A model generated the notes under the pieces. That model did not search any database and was not told where the DNA came from. It saw only the letters and a list, made by a program, of their open reading frames with translations. From NCBI GenBank assembly GCA_001936135.1, contig CP012810.1:1984001-2048000 (forward strand): DNA of 64,000 bases, given 5' to 3'. Shown in pieces: positions 1-9,579 of the stretch; the stretch's first letter is position 1, and the number at the start of each line of letters is the position of its first letter. The stretch comes from Saccharomycopsis fibuligera x Saccharomycopsis cf. fibuligera (taxonomy: Eukaryota; Ascomycota; Saccharomycetes; Ascoideales; Saccharomycopsidaceae). A program made the position numbers and the translations under genes.

Positions 1-103
1 CACGTACGCTCTTGTCTGTTATCTCACAACAACAACGGGAAGCCACAACAACTGGTGCCTGGGTGATTGCAAGCAGCATTATGGCTATTACAGCCGCGTT
101 CGC

Positions 104-134
104 TCACTCACTCACTCACTCGCTCGCTCGCTCA
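104..134. repeat. Tetranucleotide microsatellite (CTCA)n(CTCG)n
   Basis: About four CTCA-type units run directly into about three CTCG-type units. It is a simple repeat of the kind that varies in copy number between strains. It creates the Ser/Leu/Thr-rich start of the spurious frame at 67-474. Confidence 0.75.
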
Positions 135-547
135 CAGTGAGTGTGCTCGCTCTGGTGACGTTGAAGCGATTTCTTGTCAAAGCTGCACTGAGACGTACTG
201 TGACGCACACTGTGCAGCGGGTCCGAGCCGTGGGACGCTCCCGATACGCTCTCCACTGCTACGCTACGCTACGATACCAGCTGGTAGCTCGTCCATCATG
301 ATAGGTACTTGCCAAAGCCACCACCATCAGCATCACCACCGCTGTGCTGACACCCACTCGGGATGGCCGTTGTGGCGGCTTGTTATCTTTGGTGCGCCCC
401 CCCTTTGGATGGCGTCAGCGTCCTACCAGACGGAGCAGGAAATCAGGGACAGGACAGGACAGACAGATAGTTAGTTAGCTAGCGACTCTCTGGTTTCAGG
501 ATCGCTAATGATCTGCCACAGCGTAGTGTAGTGTGACTTAGTGTCCT

Positions 548-594
548 CCCAGCTAGCAGCTAGCTAGCTAGCTAGCTAGCTTGCTAGCTGCTAG
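548..594. repeat. AGCT tetranucleotide repeat, self-complementary
   Basis: Tandem AGCT/TAGC units form a nearly perfect self-complementary run ending in a GCTAGCTGCTAG variant. Either strand could fold into a long hairpin. No coding sense is apparent. Confidence 0.7.
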
Positions 595-835
595 TGCTCC
601 AAGTGCTTGCTGGGGACAATGCCATTGGTGTATAACAGCAGTGTGTGTAGTAGTATATAATATGGCTGAGCAGATATGGCAGCTTTCACGACCGCTCCAC
701 AGTCAGTACAAAAGGCAGCAGCAGCCCCTCCGGGAAAATTATTCTCCATCTCCATAAACTCTTCTCTGCAGACCTTCATAGATAATATCCACTCCTCCAG
801 CTCCAGCTCCAGCTCCTCCTCCTCAAGCTTTTACA

Positions 836-1459
836 ATGAACTTTGGCAATAACAGTAACGCCAACCCAGATTCGCGCCCAGGCCATCACCATCATCACGT
901 TCCCCGAAAATCCCATTCTAGAATGCTAAGCGCCGAAGGCAGAGTGGTCTCGCCCACCACAAGCCAGGCAGCGTTCAAGCTGGAAAACAGTGCCAACATC
1001 AGCCAGCGCCAGCTACAGGATTTGGGGCTTTCGCCAACAATAAAAAACCACCAAAAAAGACTCGCTGAGAATGAATACAACGAGATGGTGCACAAGTACA
1101 ACAATGCAATGAATTTGCAAAAGCACTCAGCCAAAGCGGCAGCAACGTCTCATCATAATCATAAACGGTCCAGCAGCAGCAATAATAATGACGACACCGA
1201 TATAATAATGGATGACGACGACGACGACGACGACGACCTTGATGCCGATTTCAATATTTTCTCGTACGCGGAAACAAAGAGCATGAAGATAGACTTCAAT
1301 GAGGACATAATAATTCCCAAAGTGTACGGGTGTCCTGAGACGCCCATAGAAGGAACTTTCAATACTCAAGCAGCAAACCAGCAGCCGATAATCAACAACT
1401 ACGCTTACAATTTTGAGGAGGACGATAACATAATATGCCGCAAGGGAGGCGCCAGTAAT

Positions 1460-1527
<68 letters not shown>

Positions 1528-1723
1528 TTGGTCCAAGGCTAACAATCACATAAAGAATGGTATCAGCAAAAACAACCACAAAGTAACAAAAAAGGATGTG
1601 ATACAATCGTTAAAGTTGAACTTAAACCACAATCAAACCGAACCAAGATTTGTTCCAAATTTGAAAAATAACGACTTTTCATCAATTTTTGATGGAGAGA
1701 ACAAGCCTCCTAACGGGGCCTAA
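836..1723 (+). CDS. Unknown low-complexity protein with 21-Ala tract (295 aa)
   Basis: I do not recognise this gene. It starts at the first ATG after a CT-rich leader and has 295 codons. Visible parts: a His cluster near residue 18; a more ordinary, probably conserved stretch around residues 45-95 containing SQRQLQDLGLSP and RLAENEYNEMVHKYN; an Asp tract near 125-135; an ordinary stretch around 145-175 with IIIPKVYGCPETPIEGTF; 21 consecutive GCA-encoded alanines at 1463-1525; and a basic region before the C-terminal GENKPPNGA. There is no membrane segment or signal peptide. The mix of ordered islands, S/T-P sites and a KEN-like Glu-Asn-Lys tail would suit a regulated nuclear or cell-cycle protein, but that is only a guess. 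Confidence is high that it is coding and low on role. Confidence 0.7.
1463..1525 (+). repeat. GCA trinucleotide repeat, 21 units, coding poly-Ala
   Basis: Twenty-one uninterrupted GCA codons lie inside the unknown gene at 836-1723. Because the units are identical, length polymorphism by replication slippage is expected. The tract is at the upper end of what poly-Ala proteins usually carry. Confidence 0.9.
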
Positions 1724-2763
1724 TCAATAGCTCTTTAATTGGGTATATAGTAACAGTAATAAAATGCCATTTCACCGTGTAATTTTTTTTTTTTTTTTTT
1801 TTGCGTTTGTTTTCGAGCTAGTTAGCGATCCCCCAACACAGTAGGCTTTCCCACTGACTCGAGAACGCCAAAGCCTTGCAAGTACTAACAAGCACTAGCC
1901 TCTAGCAACCCCACCCACCTTCCTTTTACTCTAGTAGCCGCCAAAGACTAGCATCGTGGGCCTGGAACGTGCTAAGCAGTTGACAGCTGATATTTGATAC
2001 CTGGTTGATAAAGCAGCCGCCGCAGCAGCAGCAGCCTGTTGCACCATTTGTATATCCCGCCCACAACCGCATTTCCTGCACCGTTGAATAAAACGTACGT
2101 ATGGCTTGGCGCCAACGCTAGCCAAAACACACTAGTGCAACGAAAAAGTGCTGCTGCTGCTGCGGGACACTCGAGCCAGACGACAATGATGACGGGGGGT
2201 CTGCCTGCACTTTGCACTTTGGGCTGTTGTGCCGAGCTAGCGATGGTGGTGAGGTGAGGTAAAGTCAGGCTGAATCTGTTGATTATTCAGTTTCGGCATC
2301 TTATCTGGAGCACACAAGGACCGGTCCCAGATGCTGCGTGCTTTGTAGATACGCTACGGCTACGGCTACTCAGAGGAACAAAACAAATCAAGTACTAAAA
2401 TCTTAAAACATTAATTCATTAATGAAACTGAGTGGGTGGGTAAGAGTCCAAATAAAGTCAACTTGATACTAACAAGAGGTAAAACAAAAAAAAAAAAAAA
2501 ATAGAAAAAGCAAACGAATCAAATGCTAAACAAGTGTAAACGTTTGTGCAACGTTCAGCACAAAAAGTGGAAACTAGAAAATTCTGAAAAACAAAAGAGG
2601 GTGCAAAAGCAAAAACCAAAAGAGTAGTAAAGACAAACAGCAAAACAAAACAAATGGAGACAACAAAAACAAAAACAAGAAAAAAAGCTAAAAAGCTAAA
2701 AAGCAAATGAATAACGTCTATCAGGTACACCCAATGGGCACCAGGGAGAACAAAACTTGCTCT
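1724..2763. other. Intergenic between convergent genes
   Basis: This lies between the 3' ends of the unknown gene (+) and CBK1 (-). It contains a T run at about 1783-1802 and an A-rich stretch at 2485-2720. Small open frames here are driven by CAG/GCC repeats or by A-rich DNA and do not look coding. I see no RNA gene. Confidence 0.5.
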
Positions 2764-4263
2764 TCATATAATGTTTCTCTTATTCATTTTATCAAACCTA
2801 GAGTATGTGTACCCAATAAACGGCAAATCACCCAACCCGTCATCGTCTTGTCTTCCGTTAGCGATATCTTGTCTCAAATACGGTGATTCCGGCATTTGCT
2901 CCAACTCGTCAATCGGGAAAAATCTAGTGTCGGTGATACTATTCAATCTAGGAATAAACGGAGCCAAGATTTGTCGTATGGTGGTCCAATCCACTCCTCT
3001 GAAAAATGGATGGTTTTTGATTTCATGAGCCCCATTTGCACCAACCCTATTTGGAGAGTCGCACAAAAATCTCTTGATTAAATCCTCCGACTCCATACTT
3101 AGATGCACATCATCGGGGAATTCCAAAGATTGCCTCCAATTCACAATCTTCATGTAGGTTTCCTGATTAGTATCGGAACAAAATGGCGGGTACCCAATAA
3201 GACATTCATACATAATCGCTCCCAATGACCACCAGTCGCATTCGCCCCCGTAGCCCTCATTAGTAAACACTTCTGGAGCAATATAGTTTGGAGTACCAAC
3301 GGTGGAATATGCAAGCATTCTTCTCGATTTTCGCCACGTTTGAATTCTCTCATTGTTGGACATTGTTAGCTGGATGGAATCCACAATAGTGGTGTTTCTT
3401 TTGTTTTTGTTAGTAAACGCGCTGTTTTGGTTCAAATTTAGCCCCTTTTCCAATAGCTTTTTGTAGTAGTTAGCATCATGAGTCTTGTGGAAACCAGTGG
3501 CGAGGCCAAAGTCCGAAAGCTTGATGTGCCCATCGCTGCCAATCAAAATATTGTCCGGCTTGATATCTCTGTGAATGTATCCCAACTTGTGCACTTCTTC
3601 AATGGCCAACACACATTCCGCCATGTAGAATTTGGTAATATCTTCAGTAAATGTGTTCAATCTGATAAGCAAGGTCATCAAGTCACCGCCAGGTAAAAAC
3701 TCCATAATCAAATATAAATATTTGGCATCTTGGAAAGAATAATGCAACGAGACAACCCATGGAGTATCACTTTGCGCGAGAATATCTCTTTCAGCTTTGA
3801 TATGGGCCAACTCGTTCCTCTTGAACATTTCTGATTTTAGCAATGTTTTCATGGCAAACACCTTCCCATTATCCTTTTTTTGCACTAGTTTCACTTCACC
3901 AAAAGCACCTTTCCCAATAACCGAAACAGTATGGAAGTCAGCCGCGGTTAGCCTGGTTCGTTTCAATCTCAAAAACTGGGTTTGTCTATGAATGAACCTT
4001 TGCTTGTATCTATTTTTGAGCTCATTCGAGCCTCCTTGCGACTGGAGCGTCGATTCCAACTCATCAATGGTGGCCCTTATATCCCTGGCATCTTCTGCTT
4101 TTTTCTTGTAATAATTTTCAAGTTTGAGGGTTAATGTGCTGGTTTTGTTCCGTACGCTTTGGGGAAATAAATCTGGTCTTCTTTCAAACTTGACGTACAA
4201 GTTGGAGTAGTACTGGCTACTGGCAACTGGATTGTTGGCAATTTCTTGTTGTCTGTTTGCCAT
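2764..4263 (-). CDS. CBK1: NDR/LATS-family serine/threonine kinase Cbk1 (499 aa)
   Basis: This is the terminal kinase of the RAM/MOR morphogenesis network, which works with Mob2 at bud tips and septa on cell separation and wall synthesis. Order: the N-terminal MOB-binding region at residues 20-105; Gly loop GKGAFG at 118; ATP lysine K139 in AMK; HRD with D233; DFG at 251; the long NDR insert between DFG and APE; the activation-loop site S320 in AYSTVGTP; and the C-terminal hydrophobic motif around T486 in [10 protein letters not shown], which is diagnostic of Cbk1. I chose the ATG at 4263 because the frame upstream has only non-ATG starts. At 499 aa it resembles fission-yeast Orb6. It lacks the long Gln-rich N-terminus of S. 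cerevisiae Cbk1. It is divergent from the Smr gene across 4264-5086. Confidence 0.93.
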   Translation of the reverse strand: MANRQQEIANNPVASSQYYSNLYVKFERRPDLFPQSVRNKTSTLTLKLENYYKKKAEDARDIRATIDELESTLQSQGGSNELKNRYKQRFIHRQTQFLRLKRTRLTAADFHTVSVIGKGAFGEVKLVQKKDNGKVFAMKTLLKSEMFKRNELAHIKAERDILAQSDTPWVVSLHYSFQDAKYLYLIMEFLPGGDLMTLLIRLNTFTEDITKFYMAECVLAIEEVHKLGYIHRDIKPDNILIGSDGHIKLSDFGLATGFHKTHDANYYKKLLEKGLNLNQNSAFTNKNKRNTTIVDSIQLTMSNNERIQTWRKSRRMLAYSTVGTPNYIAPEVFTNEGYGGECDWWSLGAIMYECLIGYPPFCSDTNQETYMKIVNWRQSLEFPDDVHLSMESEDLIKRFLCDSPNRVGANGAHEIKNHPFFRGVDWTTIRQILAPFIPRLNSITDTRFFPIDELEQMPESPYLRQDIANGRQDDDGLGDLPFIGYTYSRFDKMNKRNII

Positions 4264-5086
4264 GTTGGTTGAGGGGGTACTATGGTATTTTGTCTTGTAT
4301 TTAAATATCTGCAATAACTCAGTTTGAAGATATAAAATATTCTTGTTTGAACAATATCGGGTTTTCAAACTTTCGTCAATAGAAATACTATAGTGGAAAC
4401 GAGGGACTTGAACCAATAGCACGAAAATGATACTAAAAAAAAAAAAAAAAAAAAATTCAAAAAGAACGTAAAGAAAGCCGAAAGAAAAGAGGCAAAAATC
4501 AGTTGAATGAAGAAAAATTTCAACAAAAAGTGAATATTAACGAAAGTCCGCAATATATTTCTCAAGAAAGATAACAGAAGGTAAAGAAAACGCAAATGGA
4601 TAAAGAGGGCCCTTCAAAATCGAGTCCAGAGCAATATCTTGGAGGGGGAAAGAGAAAAAAAAAAAAAAAAATAGGTGAAAAGCCAAAACATGACACGGTT
4701 GTAGAAACCGTCCCTGCTGAGCACTGCGTGGGGATACGCGAATATGCATAGTGGAGCATTGGAAAATAGTCACCCTGAACAAAATACAGGAATTGCTAAA
4801 TGCGCATCATTATGAAAAAGAAAAGAACCAAAAAAATTCACACAATAGCAAGAATGACTTAACCCTAACTATCTATGAAACGTTTCGGGGCCTAGTTGAT
4901 GTTGAAGCAACGACTTTATCTCTCCTAGTAACAACAACAAAAAAAAAAACCAAAAAAAAAAAACAAAAAAAACACCCTGTTTGATGCGTTACATACCCGT
5001 AGTGTAGCATCATACTGCTTTACTAGAACAATAAAGGAATCAATATCAGTTTACCAAGAATGCCGATATAACAATACAAACATTTA
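4264..5086. other. Divergent CBK1/Smr intergenic region
   Basis: A shared upstream region for CBK1 (-) and the Smr gene (+). It has several poly-A runs, at about 4435-4455, 4656-4671 and 4938-4971. No Gln-rich coding sequence that could serve as a missing CBK1 N-terminus is visible on the minus strand. Confidence 0.5.
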
Positions 5087-5701
5087 ATGCCTTTTTGGAA
5101 CTCATCTTTCAGCAACATTTTATTTACGGTCCCTAGCCGCTCAATAGCCTTCAACCGAAAATGTCTTTGTGCGACCCCCGAGCAGATCTCCCAACTCACC
5201 ATTTTGAAAAATAAAGCATTCACCAAAAGAGATAGCTTAGTGCATGCGTCCAAAAGAGCATCGTATGAAGGAAATTTCGAACTTTCCAATGAACTTTTCC
5301 AACTTGCTAACGATGCTTTAGTTGAGGCTGAATATTACACTTCAAGACGCGAGATCAAAATTTTTACCTCCAATAACTGCCACAGGGAGGCCAACACTAT
5401 TGATTTGCATGGTCTTACAGTGAGGAGTGCCCTTGACTTTCTCAAGGAAAGAATCCTAAGAGACGTGAGGTCCAACCAAAGAAAGTTGTTTGTGATTGTG
5501 GGGAGAGGGCTTAACTCTAAAGACTATGTACCAAAACTAAGAAGACCAGTGGAGCATTTACTTAAGAGCATTGGGGTGAAATTGGCAGCAGACAAGAAAA
5601 ATTCCGGGGTGTACGTGGTGGATTATGGTGAGAGCAATATCCAATTGAAATGGGAGAACCCAAGACCTTTGGTGTCTTGCAGACAAAAATATTTGCTTTG
5701 A
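5087..5701 (+). CDS. Smr-domain protein with DUF1771 (204 aa)
   Basis: This resembles S. cerevisiae YPL199C-type Smr proteins. Residues about 40-95 form the helical DUF1771 region with alternating Ala/Arg/Glu. The Smr domain follows, with the signature IDLHGLTV near residue 105 and VGRGLNS near 145, ending in SGVYVVDYG. Smr domains act as RNA/DNA-binding or nicking modules, in no-go decay for the eukaryotic ones. Here the HGxG core is VGRG, as in YPL199C-like proteins. The first 30 residues have no acidic residue and several Arg/Lys, compatible with a mitochondrial presequence, although a start further in would remove it. The family call is strong; the substrate is unknown. Confidence 0.88.
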   Translation: MPFWNSSFSNILFTVPSRSIAFNRKCLCATPEQISQLTILKNKAFTKRDSLVHASKRASYEGNFELSNELFQLANDALVEAEYYTSRREIKIFTSNNCHREANTIDLHGLTVRSALDFLKERILRDVRSNQRKLFVIVGRGLNSKDYVPKLRRPVEHLLKSIGVKLAADKKNSGVYVVDYGESNIQLKWENPRPLVSCRQKYLL

Positions 5702-6668
5702 GCGGCAAAATGGTTGGCTTTGATCTGCTGCTATTTCAGTGCCTGCCAAGCTATACTGCTTTATAAAAAAATTAAACGTTTATTATTATTAAATTCATTT
5801 CTAACGTAGCTTACCGTGCATTACTATTACACTGATCAGCCGGAAAAATTTAACAAGACAAGACAAAAACAGGCAGTTGAAATTTACAAGACGTCAAAAA
5901 ATCAACGCAACCTTTTATTGCAAGAAAAAGCCTGCCTGACATTGTACTCCACGAAGCGAAGAACGCAGACCGCTGCTTTGCCAACACCATGTTGGGCCGA
6001 TTATTTGTGGGGACGGAATGCATTTCAACGTATCCATATGCGTGATATACAACATGCGCATGAAATATGACGAAGAACTACACTGCCTTTTTGTAAACCG
6101 GCTAATTAAAAAAAAAAAAAAAATAACAAATCAATATTGTAGCTGGCAGCTAAATCTGGTGGAGCGGAAATACATTAAACGAATTAAAATGAGAAAGAGA
6201 TGCAAAAAGCACAAAAAAAAAAGAAGACTGACGATATGTGTAAGTGGCAATAAATCTTGCTTATATAAGGAATAGACCACTGAGAGGTAAAATCTGTATA
6301 GTAAATTGATAAAGAGAAGGTATAGTGCAAGTTTAATTTCAAAGAACAAGATAGGTATAATCAAAAGCGGCTATTGAGCAAAACTGAGTTATTTGAATTG
6401 TAAAGTGTGAGAAATAGCAAGAGTAAAAGATATAAAAGCAAAGGAGCATGCGGAAATGAAGGGGAAAAAATAATTTTTTCGTTCTTTTTATTTTTTTTTT
6501 TTGAAGCAGAAAAACTAACAACAGATATTAGGAAAAAGAAACAGCTTTTTAGAACATAGAAGAGAATAGAAGCAAAATCGTCTAGGAATATAAGAGTTTG
6601 AGTGTCAGTAAGTAGAGTTATGTTGAAGTAAAATTGGAAGTAAAAATGGCATAGCAATATATATCAAG
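5702..6668. other. Intergenic between convergent Smr and PHO92
   Basis: AT-rich DNA with A runs near 6107-6123 and a T run near 6491-6502. The small frames here are A/K- or F/L-rich by composition. No gene or RNA is supported. Confidence 0.5.
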
Positions 6669-7622
6669 TTAAACCAAAAAGCAGGAGTTAGAAGGAGTAT
6701 TGGTGAAAATTTCAACAATAGTAGCAGCAACTGAAATTGGAACTTCTTGAGTGTCTCTTGAATTGGTCACACTTTTATTGCAATTGTTAGCCAATGTCAA
6801 GTCTTTAAAATATTGAAAACTTAAGTCCTTAACAAACAAAAATTGAATTCTGAAAAATGCACTGTATTTGTTAGAGGATTCCTGCCATGTTTCTTTCTTA
6901 CTGCTTTCATTGGTGGTGTTCATGTAGTTGATGCCGCTGCACATCTGTGCGATGCCACAAAATTGTTTGGACCCATTGACGGAGAATAATAGGTAAATTG
7001 GGCAGTTGGTAAGGTAGGCACTATGTAACCTTCTGTTGCCCAAATCAGTTGAAGACCAAGCACCACTATAGTATGCTTGCTGGATATCGTACAAATTGGA
7101 AGACTTGATGACAAAAAGTCTGGCATTTACTGGAAGCTTTAGATTTGCTGGTGATATAATTTTTTGGTGATCATGAGCAGAGAGAACAGTAGGTGAGGCG
7201 TTTACTGAGCTTTTACCTTGACAACTGCTACCAGTATTTTTGTCAAATGTTGGATAATTGGTGAAATCATTGCCCATCTCAAAAAAAGAAACAGAGGTTG
7301 GGGCCGGAACTGGGTGTGCAAAGTCAAAAGAGGTATTTACTGGGCTGCAGAAGGAAGCAGAAGTTTCTTGAATTCCCTGATCAAAAATAGAATCCTGAAA
7401 AGAAGTGCTTGTTGAGCTACTAGAAGAGATAGAGCTATTATGCCCATTACCATATCTGCTACTTCCAATACTCAAAGAGTTAGCGTCATTCAAACTGCTA
7501 TCAAAGTAGTTACTGGTGTTGCTAGTGCTTATGCTATTATTGTTAGATTTTGATGTATTCCACGAGTCATCAATTTCCGTTCGCGTGAAAGTTGGAAGAC
7601 TACTGTAGTTGTTGTTGTTGTA

Positions 7623-7655
<33 letters not shown>

Positions 7656-8318
7656 AATACCTTTCATTGGTACACTATTTACGGATAAAGAGGAGTTGTT
7701 ATTGTGAGTGGGACACCATATGGAATTAGAAAAGTCAATTGGGGATGTCTGAATGTTCAAATCCACTTTGCTTGGTGGGGCGTAAGCGTCAAAGGGACTA
7801 ATAGATTCCAAGTTCAGACATGTACGGAAATTTCCACTGCTACTATAATGACGAAGCGGATGCTGATAGTTGTATTTTTGTTTTCCATCATTCAAATAAT
7901 GTTGTTGTTTGCGGTTGTGATGTTGTGATTTTGCTGGCTGTTGATGAAATTGGCTGTTGTCGTCATAGGGAAGTGCATTTGGTTGTGGGTTGCCAAATCC
8001 GGCAGGAATATTATTGCTATTGGTATTATTACTGCTATAGATGACAGTTGGTGATGTGACCGCCGGTATAGATTGTGGTGGGGCTAAGTCGTTGGGCTGC
8101 GAAAAGCATTTCGCCGAGTTAGTCAAAAAGCTGGTTTTGTTTTTGATGAGACTGTTGGCCCTTTGGTTCAAAGAAAGAAGTTGAAATAAAGGCTGTCTTT
8201 CAACCACGGACTTTAAACTTTGGTTGTTAATGTCTTTGGAAGCATGGTTTTTTAGAAAGTCATTATTATCCGAAATCTGTGCCAATGATTGGTAAATAGA
8301 CACAGAATTCGGGTTCAT
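6669..8318 (-). CDS. PHO92: YTH-domain m6A reader Pho92/Mrb1 (549 aa)
   Basis: It reads N6-methyladenosine in mRNA and, in budding yeast, affects meiotic transcripts and PHO4 mRNA stability. The first about 390 residues are disordered and rich in Asn/Ser/Gln, with an Asn run near 255. The YTH domain fills the C-terminus (about 396-540): LFVIKSSN, then YYSGAWSSTDLGNRRL with the first cage Trp, PIYLLFSVNGSKQFCG, ETWQESSNKY with the second cage Trp and a Tyr at the third cage place, and the hallmark VTNSRDTQEVP. As I recall, budding-yeast Mrb1 proteins use a W-W-Y cage, so the Tyr is expected. The start at 8318 is the first ATG in frame; upstream codons are non-ATG. Confidence 0.92.
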
Positions 8319-9579
8319 GATGAAATAGTAATAGTATTGAGCAGTATGATTGAGGCGCAGCAATAAGTCAGATGCTAAACGTAAACATTCAACGTTTGAA
8401 GAGCAAATGTTGGCGAAAGGGGGCAAAAGAAAAGGAATAGTCTGAAAATTTTTCTACAGATGGGAAGCAATAAATAATATATCCAGGCGGTCGTGAAAGC
8501 ATTTATATAGACAGCACAGATACATGCGAAAGAAGAAAACACACGAACACAGAAAACAAACTAAAAAAACAATATAATATATTGGCACCGTTTGCAGTAA
8601 GTCGATCTTTCAAAATCGGAGTAATGCTGCATCCCACTGGTATTATCTTCCAGCAAAAACGCCAATCACTGCGTGATGTTTATGGCTACCAGAGATGCAG
8701 GTTTCTTTTCCATTCAGGGTGCATTGGCAAGATCCAGCTATTATATTAAACAAACCGGCAGACCTAAAGAGACAAATGATTAGTCTGAAGACAACCTTAT
8801 TAATTCTTGTTCATGATTTTTTGAAGCTTCTTTGATTCTTTTTTATTTTTTATCTTTTCTTTTATCTTTATTTTATTTTTTCAATCGGTTTATTTTATTT
8901 CATTGCAGTACAAAAGGCGCCAAAGACCAGGTTGTTAGCCATCATTATTGCAAAGCTTGGGCTCTCTCAAAGCGACACGCTAGCGGCATTTGCTGCGCGG
9001 TGTCTCAGCTAAATTGCCAACGGTTTAGAAAAACAAAATAGGGCGCAGCACCATGCAAGTTTCGCAGACACAATCATCCACAGAGCCCAGACACATTTAA
9101 AATTAAAATCGAGGCGTGCTAACTGAAAACAACAACTGAGCACAACAACAACAACGACAACAACAACAACAAAGTGAGAACAAACAAAGAAAAACCTAAA
9201 TCATAAGCATAATTGTACCCTCAAATTATGTTATTCATCATTACGCAAACGGGGCCGTGCACTGCCTTATAAAGGTTAACAATTGTTTCTCTTTTTTTTT
9301 TTTTTTTTTCTTTTTTTTTTTTTTTTGCCTTAGCCACCTCAAGTTTTGTTTGGTTGTCCCCCTTACACCATAGTACAGTATAGCACGTCCTGCCATTATT
9401 TATATTGCCTCACTGCGTTATTCCTCATCTAGGACACGCTAAATAGAATCATAGCAATTGCGCTGACAATCAATGCCCATGAATAGGAACCAGGCTCTTT
9501 GTAATAAGCATATTCGTTTATTTGCGTAGAAGAAGAGTCTTTTGTCTTTCGTCATTTATCTTTAGATCTGTTGAACAGC
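8319..9579. other. Intergenic between PHO92 and XRS2
   Basis: This holds the PHO92 promoter on the minus strand and the XRS2 3' side. Features seen are CAA repeats at about 9131-9171, and T tracts at about 9293-9326 broken by single C residues. A 69-codon frame at 8832 is T-rich and not convincing. No RNA gene recognised. Confidence 0.5.

Larger units (their letters stand above)
1..835. other. Intergenic, repeat-rich leader region
   Basis: I see no convincing gene here. A 135-codon open frame at 67-474 is low-complexity (Ser/Leu/Thr repeats, His cluster) and is driven by tetranucleotide repeats, so I do not call it. The stretch holds CTCA/CTCG repeats near 104-134 and a run of AGCT units near 550-590. 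It probably includes the promoter and leader of the gene starting at 836; a CT-rich, CAGCTC-repeat stretch lies directly before that ATG. Confidence 0.5.

Noticed and set aside
67-474. 135-codon plus-strand frame
   Set aside because: Driven by CTCA/CTCG microsatellite and CAC repeats; no family-like segment and no leader.
1127-1606. Minus-strand frame with poly-Cys
   Set aside because: It is the antisense of the GCA repeat in the 836-1723 gene.
4380-4440. tRNA-like T-arm (GGTTCAAGTCC on the minus strand)
   Set aside because: No matching stem partner, acceptor stem or anticodon arm in the neighbouring 80 nt.
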